From positions 62,001-126,000 of the forward strand of contig NZ_BSNI01000002.1 in assembly GCF_030159895.1 (NCBI RefSeq): a DNA stretch of 64,000 bases. Direction: 5' to 3'. A program made the translations under genes and the position numbers. Origin of the DNA: Maritalea porphyrae. Lineage in GTDB: Bacteria; Pseudomonadota; Alphaproteobacteria; Rhizobiales; Devosiaceae. The notes under the pieces are model-generated. The model made no database searches. It was not told the DNA's origin and saw nothing but the letters and a program-made list of their open reading frames with translations. Positions 28,035-36,366 of this stretch are shown here, piece after piece (position 1 is the first letter of the stretch; each line of letters opens with the position of its first letter).

Positions 28035-28424
28035 ATGAGCGAACCGGACCAGAAGCGCAGGCTTGATAAATGGCTTTGGTTCGCTCGTTGCGCTAAAACC
28101 CGAACCTTAGCGCAAAAACTTGTCAATGGCGGCCATGTGCGCATTAACACTGAGCGGTGTGTCAATGCGGCATTCAAAATCAAAATCGGCGATGTCTTAA
28201 CAATCGGTCTGCCGCGCGGCATTCGCATTCTCAAAGTCTTAGATCTTGGCGAGAAACGACAATCAGCGACATTAGCTGCACGACTTTACGAAGACCTTAG
28301 CCCACCACCGCCACCCAAATCTGATGGTCCCCGCCCATTGCCCCAAGCGGTGCGTGAAAAAGGCGCAGGTCGGCCAACCAAACGCGAAAGACGCGCAACA
28401 GATAGGCTTATTAAGCCAGATTGA
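28035..28424 (+). CDS. S4 domain RNA-binding protein (Hsp15-like)
   Basis: A 129-aa basic protein. The S4 domain spans about residues 8-70 (RLDKWLWFARCAKTRTLAQK, then NGGHVRIN), as in Hsp15, which rescues stalled 50S subunits carrying nascent chains. The C-terminal tail is Pro- and Arg-rich. It follows the Suv3-like helicase by 12 bases, and the pairing suggests a shared RNA-related job. Confidence 0.88.
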   Translation: MSEPDQKRRLDKWLWFARCAKTRTLAQKLVNGGHVRINTERCVNAAFKIKIGDVLTIGLPRGIRILKVLDLGEKRQSATLAARLYEDLSPPPPPKSDGPRPLPQAVREKGAGRPTKRERRATDRLIKPD

Positions 28425-28601
28425 AACGGGATTTCACGGATCGCCTAAGGATTGAAAACCCTTGCTCAAAACCACCCTTGCGCTTTTGGGAAAAATTCAT
28501 TAGCCAATAGGCCGTCAGTTTCTAAAAGGGACCGGGTAAGTCCAGTTGCACCTTCCCCAACTGCATATTTTGGAAAAAGAACACCTAACGGAACCCAGTG
28601 T

Positions 28602-28940
28602 ATGACCTACATCGTCACCGACAATTGTATCAAATGCAAATATATGGACTGCGTGGAAGTGTGCCCCGTAGATTGTTTCTACGAGGGTGAGAACATGCTC
28701 GTGATCCATCCTGACGAATGTATCGACTGTGGGGTATGTGAGCCTGAATGCCCAGCGGAAGCGATTCTGCCAGATACAGAACCGGGCCAAGAAGCATGGC
28801 TTGAACTCAATACAAAGTTTGCTGACGTGTGGCCAAACATCACGGAAAAACGTGAACCACCCGAAGATGCAGCTAAGTTTGATGGCGAAACAGGCAAGCT
28901 TGAGAAGTATTTCTCTGAAGCACCTGGCGAAGGCGATTGA
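28602..28940 (+). CDS. fdxA: 7Fe-ferredoxin
   Basis: A 112-aa soluble electron carrier with one 3Fe-4S and one 4Fe-4S cluster. The cluster ligands are in [17 protein letters not shown] and [12 protein letters not shown]. The length and the tail match the FdxA family common in alphaproteobacteria. The start is ATG 28602 with GGAA upstream; an open frame extends 50 codons further but is not family-like. About 177 bases with no gene separate it from the S4 gene, so it probably has its own promoter. Confidence 0.94.
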   Translation: MTYIVTDNCIKCKYMDCVEVCPVDCFYEGENMLVIHPDECIDCGVCEPECPAEAILPDTEPGQEAWLELNTKFADVWPNITEKREPPEDAAKFDGETGKLEKYFSEAPGEGD

Positions 28941-28985
28941 TCCTTCTCACTATTCTGAACAACAAATTAACGATTAAATTGTTAG

Positions 28986-29018
28986 AAACGCGCAGAAATT
29001 GATTCTTGCGCGTTTTTA
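28986..29018 (+). terminator. first terminator after fdxA
   Basis: AACGCGCA (28987-28994) pairs with TGCGCGTT (29007-29014) around a 12-base loop and runs into TTTTT. It is the first of two tandem terminators between fdxA and carD. Confidence 0.75.
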
Positions 29019-29061
29019 TGTTACACATATGTAACAGTCGTAGTTTTGCCGTTTACCCAAC

Positions 29062-29085
29062 CGTGCCGGAGGGCACGTTTTTTTT
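29062..29085 (+). terminator. second terminator after fdxA
   Basis: CGTGCC (29062-29067) pairs with GGCACG (29072-29077), loop GGAG, followed by eight T. Together with the hairpin 50 bases earlier it isolates carD from fdxA. Confidence 0.8.
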
Positions 29086-29234
29086 GCTCACAAGCGATCA
29101 AATTAAGAATTTGGTAACCAGTCACAAGGCCTTCGCAAGCTACGTGAGCGGCATTTTTTGCGACAATGATCAGGATAGATCAGTAAGGGCACTTTTCATT
29201 TGAAGTGCCGGGGCGTCAATTAGGAGTTTACCGA

Positions 29235-29801
29235 ATGGCAACTAAAAAGTCAGTACAGCGTCAAGGGTTCAAAACAGGCGAATTCGTTGTGTATCCTGCA
29301 CATGGCGTGGGCCAAATTACCGGTATTGAAGAGCAAGAAGTAGCAGGCATTTCGCTTGAACTTTTTGTCATCAATTTCGAACAGGACAAACTCACCCTAC
29401 GCGTACCACTTGCCAAGGTTAAAAGCGTTGGCATGCGCAAGCTTGCCGAAGAAACAGTTGTCGACAAGGCACTCAAAACAGTAACCGGCCGTGCACGTGT
29501 TAAGCGCACGATGTGGAGCCGTCGCGCGCAAGAGTACGAAGCCAAGATCAACTCCGGCGATCTTATTTCAATTGCTGAAGTTGTCCGGGATTTGTTCCGT
29601 TCAGAAGAACAGCCTGAGCAATCTTACTCAGAGCGTCAATTGTTTGAAGCTGCAATTGACCGCATGTCACGCGAAATCAGCGTTGTGAACAAAATCTCGC
29701 TCACAGAAGCGCTCAAACTTATTCAAAAGAATTTGGCGAAAAGCCCACGTCGTGGTGCCAAATCAGATGATGCTGATGATTCAGAGGAAGCAGCAGCATA
29801 A
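29235..29801 (+). CDS. carD: CarD/CdnL family transcriptional regulator
   Basis: A 188-aa RNA-polymerase-binding protein. The N-terminal Tudor-like RID domain starts FKTGEFVVYPAHGVGQITGIE; the helical C-terminal half includes the DNA-contacting SRRAQEYEAKINSGD region and ends with an acidic tail. CarD/CdnL stabilises the open complex at housekeeping promoters. The ATG at 29235 follows AGGAG; the frame extends ten codons upstream. It is monocistronic, between two terminators. Confidence 0.93.
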   Translation: MATKKSVQRQGFKTGEFVVYPAHGVGQITGIEEQEVAGISLELFVINFEQDKLTLRVPLAKVKSVGMRKLAEETVVDKALKTVTGRARVKRTMWSRRAQEYEAKINSGDLISIAEVVRDLFRSEEQPEQSYSERQLFEAAIDRMSREISVVNKISLTEALKLIQKNLAKSPRRGAKSDDADDSEEAAA

Positions 29802-29830
29802 CGCTGAAGTTTTCATCTTTATTCAAAATG

Positions 29831-29860
29831 GGGCTGGTCATTTGACTGGCCCTATTTTTT
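29831..29860 (+). terminator. terminator after carD
   Basis: GGGCTGGTC (29831-29839) pairs with GACTGGCCC (29844-29852) with two G-U pairs, followed by TATTTTTT. The T-tract overlaps the last codons of the convergent M48 protease gene. Confidence 0.8.
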
Positions 29861-31306
29861 GCGCACTATTTTGTAGCTCTGCCCTGGGATAAGCTGATCG
29901 CCCGGCAACAAGCCATTTAGCACATTAAACAAGGCGGTTGCATCCGATACGCCGCTCATGCGCGCCACCAAGTCACGCGCGGATTGTCCAGAGCGCGCTT
30001 CAACCACAGCCAATTCAAATCGCTGAATTTGCTTTAAGTCCGCGCTGCGCAATTTGCGGAAACTTGAAAGCGTGAAGTCAAAATCGCTCCGCAACCGTTT
30101 GCCCGCTTCTTTCGCAGCAAATATGAAGCGATAAACTTGGCCCTCAAATCGCACAACGGCGATCTCAAATGCCCAATCTTTTGTTTTCGCAGACGCTGTA
30201 ACCATCGGCACATTATTGCGGCTGGTTGATTTGATGGTCGCATCGTTGAGACCAGCCACCCACCCTGATTTCAAATAGTCTTCGAGCGAGACATCTTCAG
30301 GCACAAACACACTGTCAAACCGTGCTGCTGTGCCATCTTTCGCGACCGCCACAACTGAAGCGTTTGCATTGGTCAGCTCATAAGAGTTCGGAACCGCAAA
30401 AACAAAACCCAAATTGGGGTGAATATAGCGCTGTCCGGCAATTGCGCCATTGTTTGGGTTTGGCCCAAATGCAATACCGTCAATCGCTTTCAAATAGCGC
30501 TCACGTTCTGTGGCCCCAATTCCCGGCGCGCCAAAACCTCGCGCTGCTTTCACCGCCAGCTCAATGCGGTCCGGCGTTGACGGGTGGCTCGACAAGAAAT
30601 CATCACCAGACTGGGATTTTGATTTATAAGCCGCAAACTGCGCCATTAATCCCAAGAACCGGGCCGCGGCATGTGGATCATATCCCGCCTGCCCCGCAAT
30701 TTTCACGCCTTCTTTATCCGCCGACAACTCTTGGGATTGGGAGAATGCCGCCAACGAAAGCTTAGAGCGTGCAGCAGATTGATCTGTTTCTGGGTTCGAC
30801 CCCAATATGCCACCAATCACACGGTCGACAATCTTGCTGGTGCGCTCTCTATTAGACCGCTCCCGCGCATGACGTAGGGTCAAATGCGCTATCTCATGCG
30901 CAATTACCGCTGCCAGTTCAGATTCGTCATTCGCCAATGCCAGAATGCCGCGCGTAACGTAAATATAGCCGCCTGGAAGCGCAAAAGCGTTTACTTCTTC
31001 ACTATCCAGAATAGTCACGGTCAACTGACTAGAGCCTTCGCCAGCTGCCACCAACAGCTTGCTGGCGAGGCGCGCCAGCATAATCTCGGTCGAACGATCA
31101 TCATATGCGCCACCGTAGGATGCAACTATCTTAGGGTGTTCGCGCTGACCAATGATATGGTCAGATGGATCTGTTCCCGCAGGTACCGCCGTACCACCAT
31201 CGCCCAACCGGCTTACACCAACATTTGGACCACCATCAAAAATGGTTGTGCAGCCCAAAATTGAGCTGCTCAACAAACCAGCAATGATGATCCGATGCCA
31301 TTTCAT
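29852..31306 (-). CDS. M48 family metalloprotease lipoprotein
   Basis: A 484-aa periplasmic membrane-anchored protease. The N-terminal lipobox is SILGC (Cys19). The zinc site is HEIAH (about residues 137-141) with the third ligand in ELSADKEGVKIA. The C-terminal part ends in a small LysM-like segment (PGDQLIPGQSYKIV). It resembles BepA/YfgC-type proteases that survey outer-membrane protein assembly. The start ATG at 31306 gives a clean lipoprotein signal; the frame has eight more codons. It follows the nuclease gene by one base and is cotranscribed with it. Confidence 0.88.
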   Translation of the reverse strand: MKWHRIIIAGLLSSSILGCTTIFDGGPNVGVSRLGDGGTAVPAGTDPSDHIIGQREHPKIVASYGGAYDDRSTEIMLARLASKLLVAAGEGSSQLTVTILDSEEVNAFALPGGYIYVTRGILALANDESELAAVIAHEIAHLTLRHARERSNRERTSKIVDRVIGGILGSNPETDQSAARSKLSLAAFSQSQELSADKEGVKIAGQAGYDPHAAARFLGLMAQFAAYKSKSQSGDDFLSSHPSTPDRIELAVKAARGFGAPGIGATERERYLKAIDGIAFGPNPNNGAIAGQRYIHPNLGFVFAVPNSYELTNANASVVAVAKDGTAARFDSVFVPEDVSLEDYLKSGWVAGLNDATIKSTSRNNVPMVTASAKTKDWAFEIAVVRFEGQVYRFIFAAKEAGKRLRSDFDFTLSSFRKLRSADLKQIQRFELAVVEARSGQSARDLVARMSGVSDATALFNVLNGLLPGDQLIPGQSYKIVRKK

Positions 31307-31307
31307 C

Positions 31308-32147
31308 TTACTTAAACGCCAATATTTCAATTTGTTCTGGGTGCGTCACATCAATACGTGGGCCATCATTGATATCAATCCAACCCCTAATGCGCACAAA
31401 TGCATCATCAAGTTTATTAAGATCGATTCCGGCTTCGTCAAAATGCTTGACCGCACGCCGATCAATCACAGCGGTGAAGTCGGTCTTCCAATCACGCCCG
31501 AAGTTAAGATAAACCCGGTGGGCCGTATCGCCTACGCCAAAAATCCGACCCTCGACCAACTCATAATGGCCTTGGCGCTTTTCCAACTGCTGCGGTTTGT
31601 GCGCGTCACGCAGCTTATAATATTCATGCTGCCAAATATTAAGTCGATCCGCACGTGCTTGGCGCTCAGCCACCATCAACTCATCCAAACAATGCCGATT
31701 GTCGCTAAACGAATATACCCGCGCTAACCCCGCTTCAATCACCGCACGCTGTGCCCATTTGCTTTTGTCATCATCGATGAACATATGCCCCAGCACACGA
31801 CCATGTCGGTCTTTGCGCGCGCCACCATAATAGATGCGCACATTTTCGCCCATCGCAAAGTCATAAAGAAACGCTTGCGCCTCATCAGCCAACGGCCATT
31901 TTTCAAAACCAACGCGACCTAATGGTAGTTTTGGGGCCTGCATTCCGATTAGTCGGATTTTGTCACCATTATCTAGCAACACCGTATCGCCATCGGTCAC
32001 CTCAACCACACGCCCCTTAGGACCTGGCTTGAGTGTTTCGCAAGCATATACAGCGCCGCCAAAAAAAGTTGTCACGCTCACGAGCACCGCCGCCAAAAAT
32101 TTAGATGAAATAGAAACCAAGAAATAACGCGCCCCAATAAACCACAA
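31308..32147 (-). CDS. thermonuclease (SNase)-like exported protein
   Basis: A 279-aa protein with an N-terminal hydrophobic signal (FLAAVLVSVTTFFGGAVYA) and an SNase-like OB-fold domain: GRVVEVTDGDTVLLDNGDKI, then RLIGMQAPKL and KDRHGRVLGHMF. The Asp/Arg nuclease pattern of staphylococcal nuclease is recognisable. About 125 C-terminal residues beyond the domain are unassigned. Its stop lies one base before the M48 lipoprotein start, so the two exported proteins form an operon. Confidence 0.82.
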   Translation of the reverse strand: MWFIGARYFLVSISSKFLAAVLVSVTTFFGGAVYACETLKPGPKGRVVEVTDGDTVLLDNGDKIRLIGMQAPKLPLGRVGFEKWPLADEAQAFLYDFAMGENVRIYYGGARKDRHGRVLGHMFIDDDKSKWAQRAVIEAGLARVYSFSDNRHCLDELMVAERQARADRLNIWQHEYYKLRDAHKPQQLEKRQGHYELVEGRIFGVGDTAHRVYLNFGRDWKTDFTAVIDRRAVKHFDEAGIDLNKLDDAFVRIRGWIDINDGPRIDVTHPEQIEILAFK

Positions 32148-32246
32148 ACTGCAACTTAAGTGCGATGTTGCATGAAATTAAGGCAAAAATCATCCCCAAT
32201 TGCGACTTTTCTCGATCCCGCGCACAAGCTATGTTGCGCTCCGAGT

Positions 32247-32323
32247 GGTCCCGTAGCTCAGCAGGATAGAGCACCAGATTCCTAATCTGGGGGTCGCGCG
32301 TTCGAATCGCGCCGGGATCACCA
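32247..32323 (+). tRNA. tRNA-Arg(CCT)
   Basis: A 77-nt gene with an encoded CCA. Acceptor GGTCCCG pairs with CGGGATC (one G-U), the D arm is TAGCTCAGCAGGATAGAGCA, the anticodon arm CCAGATT-CCT-AATCTGG gives anticodon CCT, and the T loop is TTCGAATC. Its 3' 49 bases (32275-32323) are repeated exactly at 53092-53140, marking it as an integration site. Confidence 0.95.
32275..32323 (+). repeat. attL-type direct repeat in the tRNA 3' half
   Basis: A 49-bp sequence from the anticodon stem to the CCA end of tRNA-Arg(CCT), identical to 53092-53140. Flanking bases differ on both sides (C before and AAC after, versus A and GCA at the other copy). This is the classical pattern left by a tRNA-targeting integrase. 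Confidence 0.9.
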
Positions 32324-32459
32324 AACAACCTGATACCCGCAATGATTTAGGCGGACCAGAGGTCGTGCATTCCAATAAACTCAGCTGCTGACAGGCATGC
32401 AGCAAGCGCAGAGGGGCAATTACTGGAGGATAAGGTTCAGTTGTTTATTGATGTGCAGC

Positions 32460-33527
32460 TTATCGCAAAAGTTCGAGTGCAACTAAATTCATAAGCGGTC
32501 CGACACCTTTTGGATCGTCATTTACACATTTTTCAGAAACATAATACTCAGCTGTTCCATCTCGATAACGGTCTTGATACTTCCCCAAACCAGCAACATG
32601 ACAGATCCCCGTCATTGCTTGACTTCCATTTTGCTCGCAAGACAATACAGAGTTAAAAAGTCCTTGCGCAGATATGGGTTTCTCGTCCCCAACCCCTAGG
32701 CGTTCTGCTTTATTAAGCGCATAAACGAACATAGCGGATGCTGAACTTTCTTCGAAATTTCCTTCTAGCTGCGGTTGATCGATTACCTGCAACCAAAGTC
32801 CATTCGATGTCCTGAAACCAGAAATCTTTTCAAGAAGATCGACCGTTTGACTGTGAAGAGGCTCAAACTCTTCGTCTGTCGTCAATTCAGCGATGTCCAC
32901 CAAAGACATGGCAACCCAACCAAGAGCGCGCGCCCAATGGGCTTTTGGGTGCCCAGTTTCGGCATCTGCCCAACGTTGTTTTTTCGCTTCGTCAAAGGCA
33001 TGGGCATAAAGGCCAGTTTCCTCAACAAAAGTTTCTTCAAGCGCGGTTGCGACCTGATTGATTCCATCCAAAACCAGTTCTTGGTCATTAGTGACTTTGC
33101 CGAATTCGATTTGGAACGGATGCCCCATATATAGACCATCTAGCCAGATCTGCCATGGATATCGCAGCTTGTGCCAATAGACGCCCGATTTTGTGCGCGG
33201 ATGTGTGCGCAATTGTTCCATGAGGTGCTCAGCGGCGCGCAAATAACGGTTTTCACCCACGGTTTTATGCAAATAAAGCAGCGAGCGTCCTGGCTGAATA
33301 TTGTCAATGTTATAGTCGTTTGGATTATACCCGGCCAAATAGCCATTTGGATCAATTTGCTTGTCGATCAGCCGGATTAAGTGACTTAACCATTTTTCAT
33401 CGCCTGTGGCCTTATGCAACTCGCAAAGGCCGCGATAAATCAAACCATCTTCATAGCACCAAGCACCACCCTTATAGTATAAGTGTTCGCTGGCGATACG
33501 TTCGCAATAATCCAACAGGTGTTTCAT
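32460..33527 (-). CDS. GH105 unsaturated galacturonyl/rhamnogalacturonyl hydrolase
   Basis: A 355-aa (alpha/alpha)6-barrel enzyme of the GH88/GH105 type (YteR-like). These hydrate the 4,5 double bond of an unsaturated uronic acid at the non-reducing end, releasing it. The catalytic Asp region is WLDGLYMGHPF (Asp about 130), with GHPKAHWARALGW and ESSASAMFVYAL downstream. No signal peptide is present, so it probably acts on imported oligomers. It is the last gene of the glycosidase/ABC operon and overlaps the GH28 stop by four bases. Confidence 0.9.
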   Translation of the reverse strand: MKHLLDYCERIASEHLYYKGGAWCYEDGLIYRGLCELHKATGDEKWLSHLIRLIDKQIDPNGYLAGYNPNDYNIDNIQPGRSLLYLHKTVGENRYLRAAEHLMEQLRTHPRTKSGVYWHKLRYPWQIWLDGLYMGHPFQIEFGKVTNDQELVLDGINQVATALEETFVEETGLYAHAFDEAKKQRWADAETGHPKAHWARALGWVAMSLVDIAELTTDEEFEPLHSQTVDLLEKISGFRTSNGLWLQVIDQPQLEGNFEESSASAMFVYALNKAERLGVGDEKPISAQGLFNSVLSCEQNGSQAMTGICHVAGLGKYQDRYRDGTAEYYVSEKCVNDDPKGVGPLMNLVALELLR

Positions 33528-35026
33528 TGTTGCTGGGTCCCATCAAGTTGTACGACCTGTCCTTGCAATTGCGCGAACTCACAATAAGCATCGACATTGC
33601 ACATCTCTGGCACGTGCAACGCCATCAGCGGAACACCAGGTGTAGAGTTTTGGTTGAACTGAATTTGAAAGTTGTCGACCAACACACCCTTGATCGGTGC
33701 TTCTGGTAGACCAAGGAGCGCAATGCCAACTTGCTCAACGCCGGTGGCAACTACGTCGCGAATTTCGATGTTTTGGACATGTGGCGTTGAACCATCGACA
33801 GCGTGCGGGGTGCGATCTTGCACCCACTCGCTTTTGCCGTCATGATCGCAGAAATAAAATGAATTGGCGGTAATAGGCGCTGGTACATTCCGCATCAGCA
33901 CGTCCTGGATAAATACGTTCTCAACCTTGCCGCCGCGCCCGCGCCGGGTTTTGATCCGAATGCCGCGATCGGTACCATCAAATTCACATTTTTCAACGCG
34001 CACATTCGTGATGGAGCCTGACATTTCTGACCCAAGCACCACTGCGCCGTGGCCTTTTTCCATCAAACAATGAGAAATGTGCAAACCCATTGTTGGGGCC
34101 AAATGTTGCGCATAGCCATCGTCGGCTTTTTTGCCCGCTTTTACCGCAATGCAATCGTCGCCAACCGTAAAGCGCGACGCAACGATTGAAGTGTTCTCGC
34201 AGCTTTCGGGGTTCAAGCCATCTGTGTTTGGGCTGTCCGCCGGGTTCAAAATCGTAATGTTGGAAAAGTGCACAGATTTGCACCGATAGGGATGCACGGT
34301 CCAAGAAGGCGAGTTCTGGACTTGCACACCTGTTAGTGAGCAATTTGTGCAGCCTATAAGATGAAGTGTTCTCGCTCGCCGCGCGCCAACTCTGGTGCCT
34401 TTGGGCCATTCCCACCAGTCACCAACATCGCCGCCGCCATCAATAATCCCGTTGCCGGCTATATGTAGATTATGACAGTTAATCGCGGTGATGACGGCAG
34501 CATAACAGTTCGAAGGCAAACCCTCCCAACTGCCAATTGTAGCGTCATCGTCCCCATGGGCTGACAATATAGGCCAGCCTTCGCGGCTGCTCACAGCACT
34601 TAGTTGGGCGCCTTCTTCAAAGTGAACGGTCATGTCGCTTTTTAGGAATAAGGGACGCGTATGAAAGTTTCCTGGTGGAATGCTTAGAGTGCCGTTTGCC
34701 GGTGTAGCGGCGATTGCTGCACTAAAAGCGTCGCAATTATCCTCTTTTGTAGCGCTAATGCCAAAATCGCTTGCCTCAACAAAGCCACCGCATGCACTTG
34801 TGCCAAATTGTAACGAGGTGTCTGAGCATTCAAAAATGTAAGTTGTTTCTGGCTCAAGTTCGGAAAGAAACAAGCCAGTTCTGTCGGACATACCAGACCG
34901 CACTTCTTCGCCCTGCTTGTACAATTGCCAAGCTTGGGGGGTGTGCAAGTAGTATTTAGCTTTGTCTTGAACAAGCAATAGCGAGGCTGTCCTTGCCGTT
35001 GCCGCCAAGAGTTCCAACTTAATCAT
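33524..35026 (-). CDS. GH28 polygalacturonase, probably cytoplasmic exo-type
   Basis: A 500-aa parallel beta-helix enzyme hydrolysing alpha-1,4-galacturonide bonds. All GH28 signatures are present: NTDG (267-270), GDD (289-291), GHG (325-327) and RIK (357-359). About 90 residues before the helix (YYLHTPQAW ... LEPETTYIFE) resemble the fibronectin-III-like domain of exo-polygalacturonases. There is no signal peptide, unlike secreted pectinases, which fits a cytosolic enzyme clipping imported saturated oligomers. The gene follows the SBP gene after 60 bases that carry a hairpin. Confidence 0.92.
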   Translation of the reverse strand: MIKLELLAATARTASLLLVQDKAKYYLHTPQAWQLYKQGEEVRSGMSDRTGLFLSELEPETTYIFECSDTSLQFGTSACGGFVEASDFGISATKEDNCDAFSAAIAATPANGTLSIPPGNFHTRPLFLKSDMTVHFEEGAQLSAVSSREGWPILSAHGDDDATIGSWEGLPSNCYAAVITAINCHNLHIAGNGIIDGGGDVGDWWEWPKGTRVGARRARTLHLIGCTNCSLTGVQVQNSPSWTVHPYRCKSVHFSNITILNPADSPNTDGLNPESCENTSIVASRFTVGDDCIAVKAGKKADDGYAQHLAPTMGLHISHCLMEKGHGAVVLGSEMSGSITNVRVEKCEFDGTDRGIRIKTRRGRGGKVENVFIQDVLMRNVPAPITANSFYFCDHDGKSEWVQDRTPHAVDGSTPHVQNIEIRDVVATGVEQVGIALLGLPEAPIKGVLVDNFQIQFNQNSTPGVPLMALHVPEMCNVDAYCEFAQLQGQVVQLDGTQQQ

Positions 35027-35047
35027 TTGAATTCTCTTACATTTGAA

Positions 35048-35071
35048 GAGTGCCGGCTAGGGCCGACACTC
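35048..35071 (-). other. intercistronic stem-loop after the SBP gene
   Basis: A 10-bp stem with one mismatch (35048-35057 with 35062-35071, loop TAGG) lies between the substrate-binding protein stop and the GH28 start. No T-run follows it, so it is more likely an mRNA-stabilising or attenuating element than a full terminator. Confidence 0.65.
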
Positions 35072-35086
35072 CAAGAATTATGAAAG

Positions 35087-36349
35087 TTATAGATCTTCCA
35101 AAGCTTCTTCGATCGCGTAGATCATCTCATCAGCTGCAGTTGCAGCGTCCACTTCACCATATGCAAAGAGCTCAAGATTGTCTTGAAGCGCAGAACGCAC
35201 ATCTGGGAACTCCATCATTGGGTGAATGGCTGGTCCCTCAGCATTTATTACGCGGGCTTGAGCAGCGATTTGCACCTGTTCAACCGCGCCAGCACTTAGC
35301 AATTGGCTACGTGCTGCGGTAGACCCGGGCAACCCACGGGTCGCGCCAAGGGCTGCAACACCCTCTTCTTCGTTCAACAAGCAATTGACGATTTGCGCCG
35401 CTGCTTCTTTGTTGGGTGAGTTCTTGGAAATAGAGAACACCATCGACGCCTTGCGGTAGATACCTGGCGTCTTTTGACCTTCTTGGCTCAAAAGATCCAC
35501 ATAGGTCAATTCTTGACCGTCTTCCATTGGGTCGGAAATCTTGAAATACGTTGAATCCCACTGATACGTACCGCCAATTTTGCCGCTCGCCCAATTTGGA
35601 TTTTCATGTAGAGCAATATTGCCTGCAGCTGCGACATCTTTCCAAGGCATCAAAACGTGATTGTCCACCAATGTTTGATAGAATTCGATAGCGCGAACAA
35701 GATCTTCTTTTGACCAGTCAAACTTGCTGGTTTCTGGATTGATCAAGGCTTTGCCCGTCGCTTGCGTACCGTATAGTGTTACGATTAGCGCGGCATCTAG
35801 GCGTGAAGCTTCAAACGGGAAATAGTCGTCGCCAAGCTTTTCCTTGAAGACTGGACCAGCAGCAAGCAAGTCATCCCAAGTTTTTGGCAAATCCAGACCG
35901 GCTTTTTCCCAAGTGGTTTTGTTGAATGCAAACAAACGACCTGTTGTAGAAATGGGCAAACCGTTTAGCTTGCCGTTCATTGTGCCGGCCTGAAGCTGAT
36001 CGCCATCCCAATTGGACAGATCAATAATGTCGGCAAGCTCCGCCAAATTGGCAAGACCATTACCGTCAGCAGAATAGATCGACAGCCATGGCCAGTTCAC
36101 TTGCATAATGTCAGCTTCTGTGCCGCCAGCAATCTGTGTGGTGAGCTTTTCGTAGTGGCCCGACCAACCAGTATATTCTGGATTGATAGTGTGACCGTGC
36201 TTTACGCCACAAACTTTCAGCGCCTCTTGAGTTGCAACGTGGCGGCTATCTCCTCCCCACCAGCTCATGCGCAATTCTGCGGCCTGGCCAACGCTCACAA
36301 GCGCCGTTGTAGCCAACACTGTGCCTAAAATATGTCGTTTCATTTTCAA
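35087..36349 (-). CDS. CUT1 ABC transporter substrate-binding protein (oligogalacturonide)
   Basis: A 420-aa periplasmic binding protein of the family-1 extracellular solute-binding type (MalE/UgpB/TogB-like). The signal peptide is ILGTVLATTALVSVGQA|AE. The mature protein carries TQIAGGTEADIMQVNWPW and a later GGTYQWDSTYF. The inferred ligands are short galacturonides, from the context of GH28/GH105/GH4. It follows the ATPase gene by 17 bases. The hairpin downstream may raise its level relative to the other genes. Confidence 0.88.
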   Translation of the reverse strand: MKMKRHILGTVLATTALVSVGQAAELRMSWWGGDSRHVATQEALKVCGVKHGHTINPEYTGWSGHYEKLTTQIAGGTEADIMQVNWPWLSIYSADGNGLANLAELADIIDLSNWDGDQLQAGTMNGKLNGLPISTTGRLFAFNKTTWEKAGLDLPKTWDDLLAAGPVFKEKLGDDYFPFEASRLDAALIVTLYGTQATGKALINPETSKFDWSKEDLVRAIEFYQTLVDNHVLMPWKDVAAAGNIALHENPNWASGKIGGTYQWDSTYFKISDPMEDGQELTYVDLLSQEGQKTPGIYRKASMVFSISKNSPNKEAAAQIVNCLLNEEEGVAALGATRGLPGSTAARSQLLSAGAVEQVQIAAQARVINAEGPAIHPMMEFPDVRSALQDNLELFAYGEVDAATAADEMIYAIEEALEDL

Positions 36350-36366
36350 CTTTCCTCCCTGTTGGA

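Noticed and set aside
27571-28234. Minus-strand ORFs across the helicase tail
   Set aside because: The low-complexity Lys/Asn codons of the tail give long open frames on the other strand, with no family features and no ribosome site.
32372-32450. Inverted pair CAATAAAC / GTTTATTG as a terminator of the GH105 operon
   Set aside because: The arms are 63 bases apart with no T-run; probably chance.
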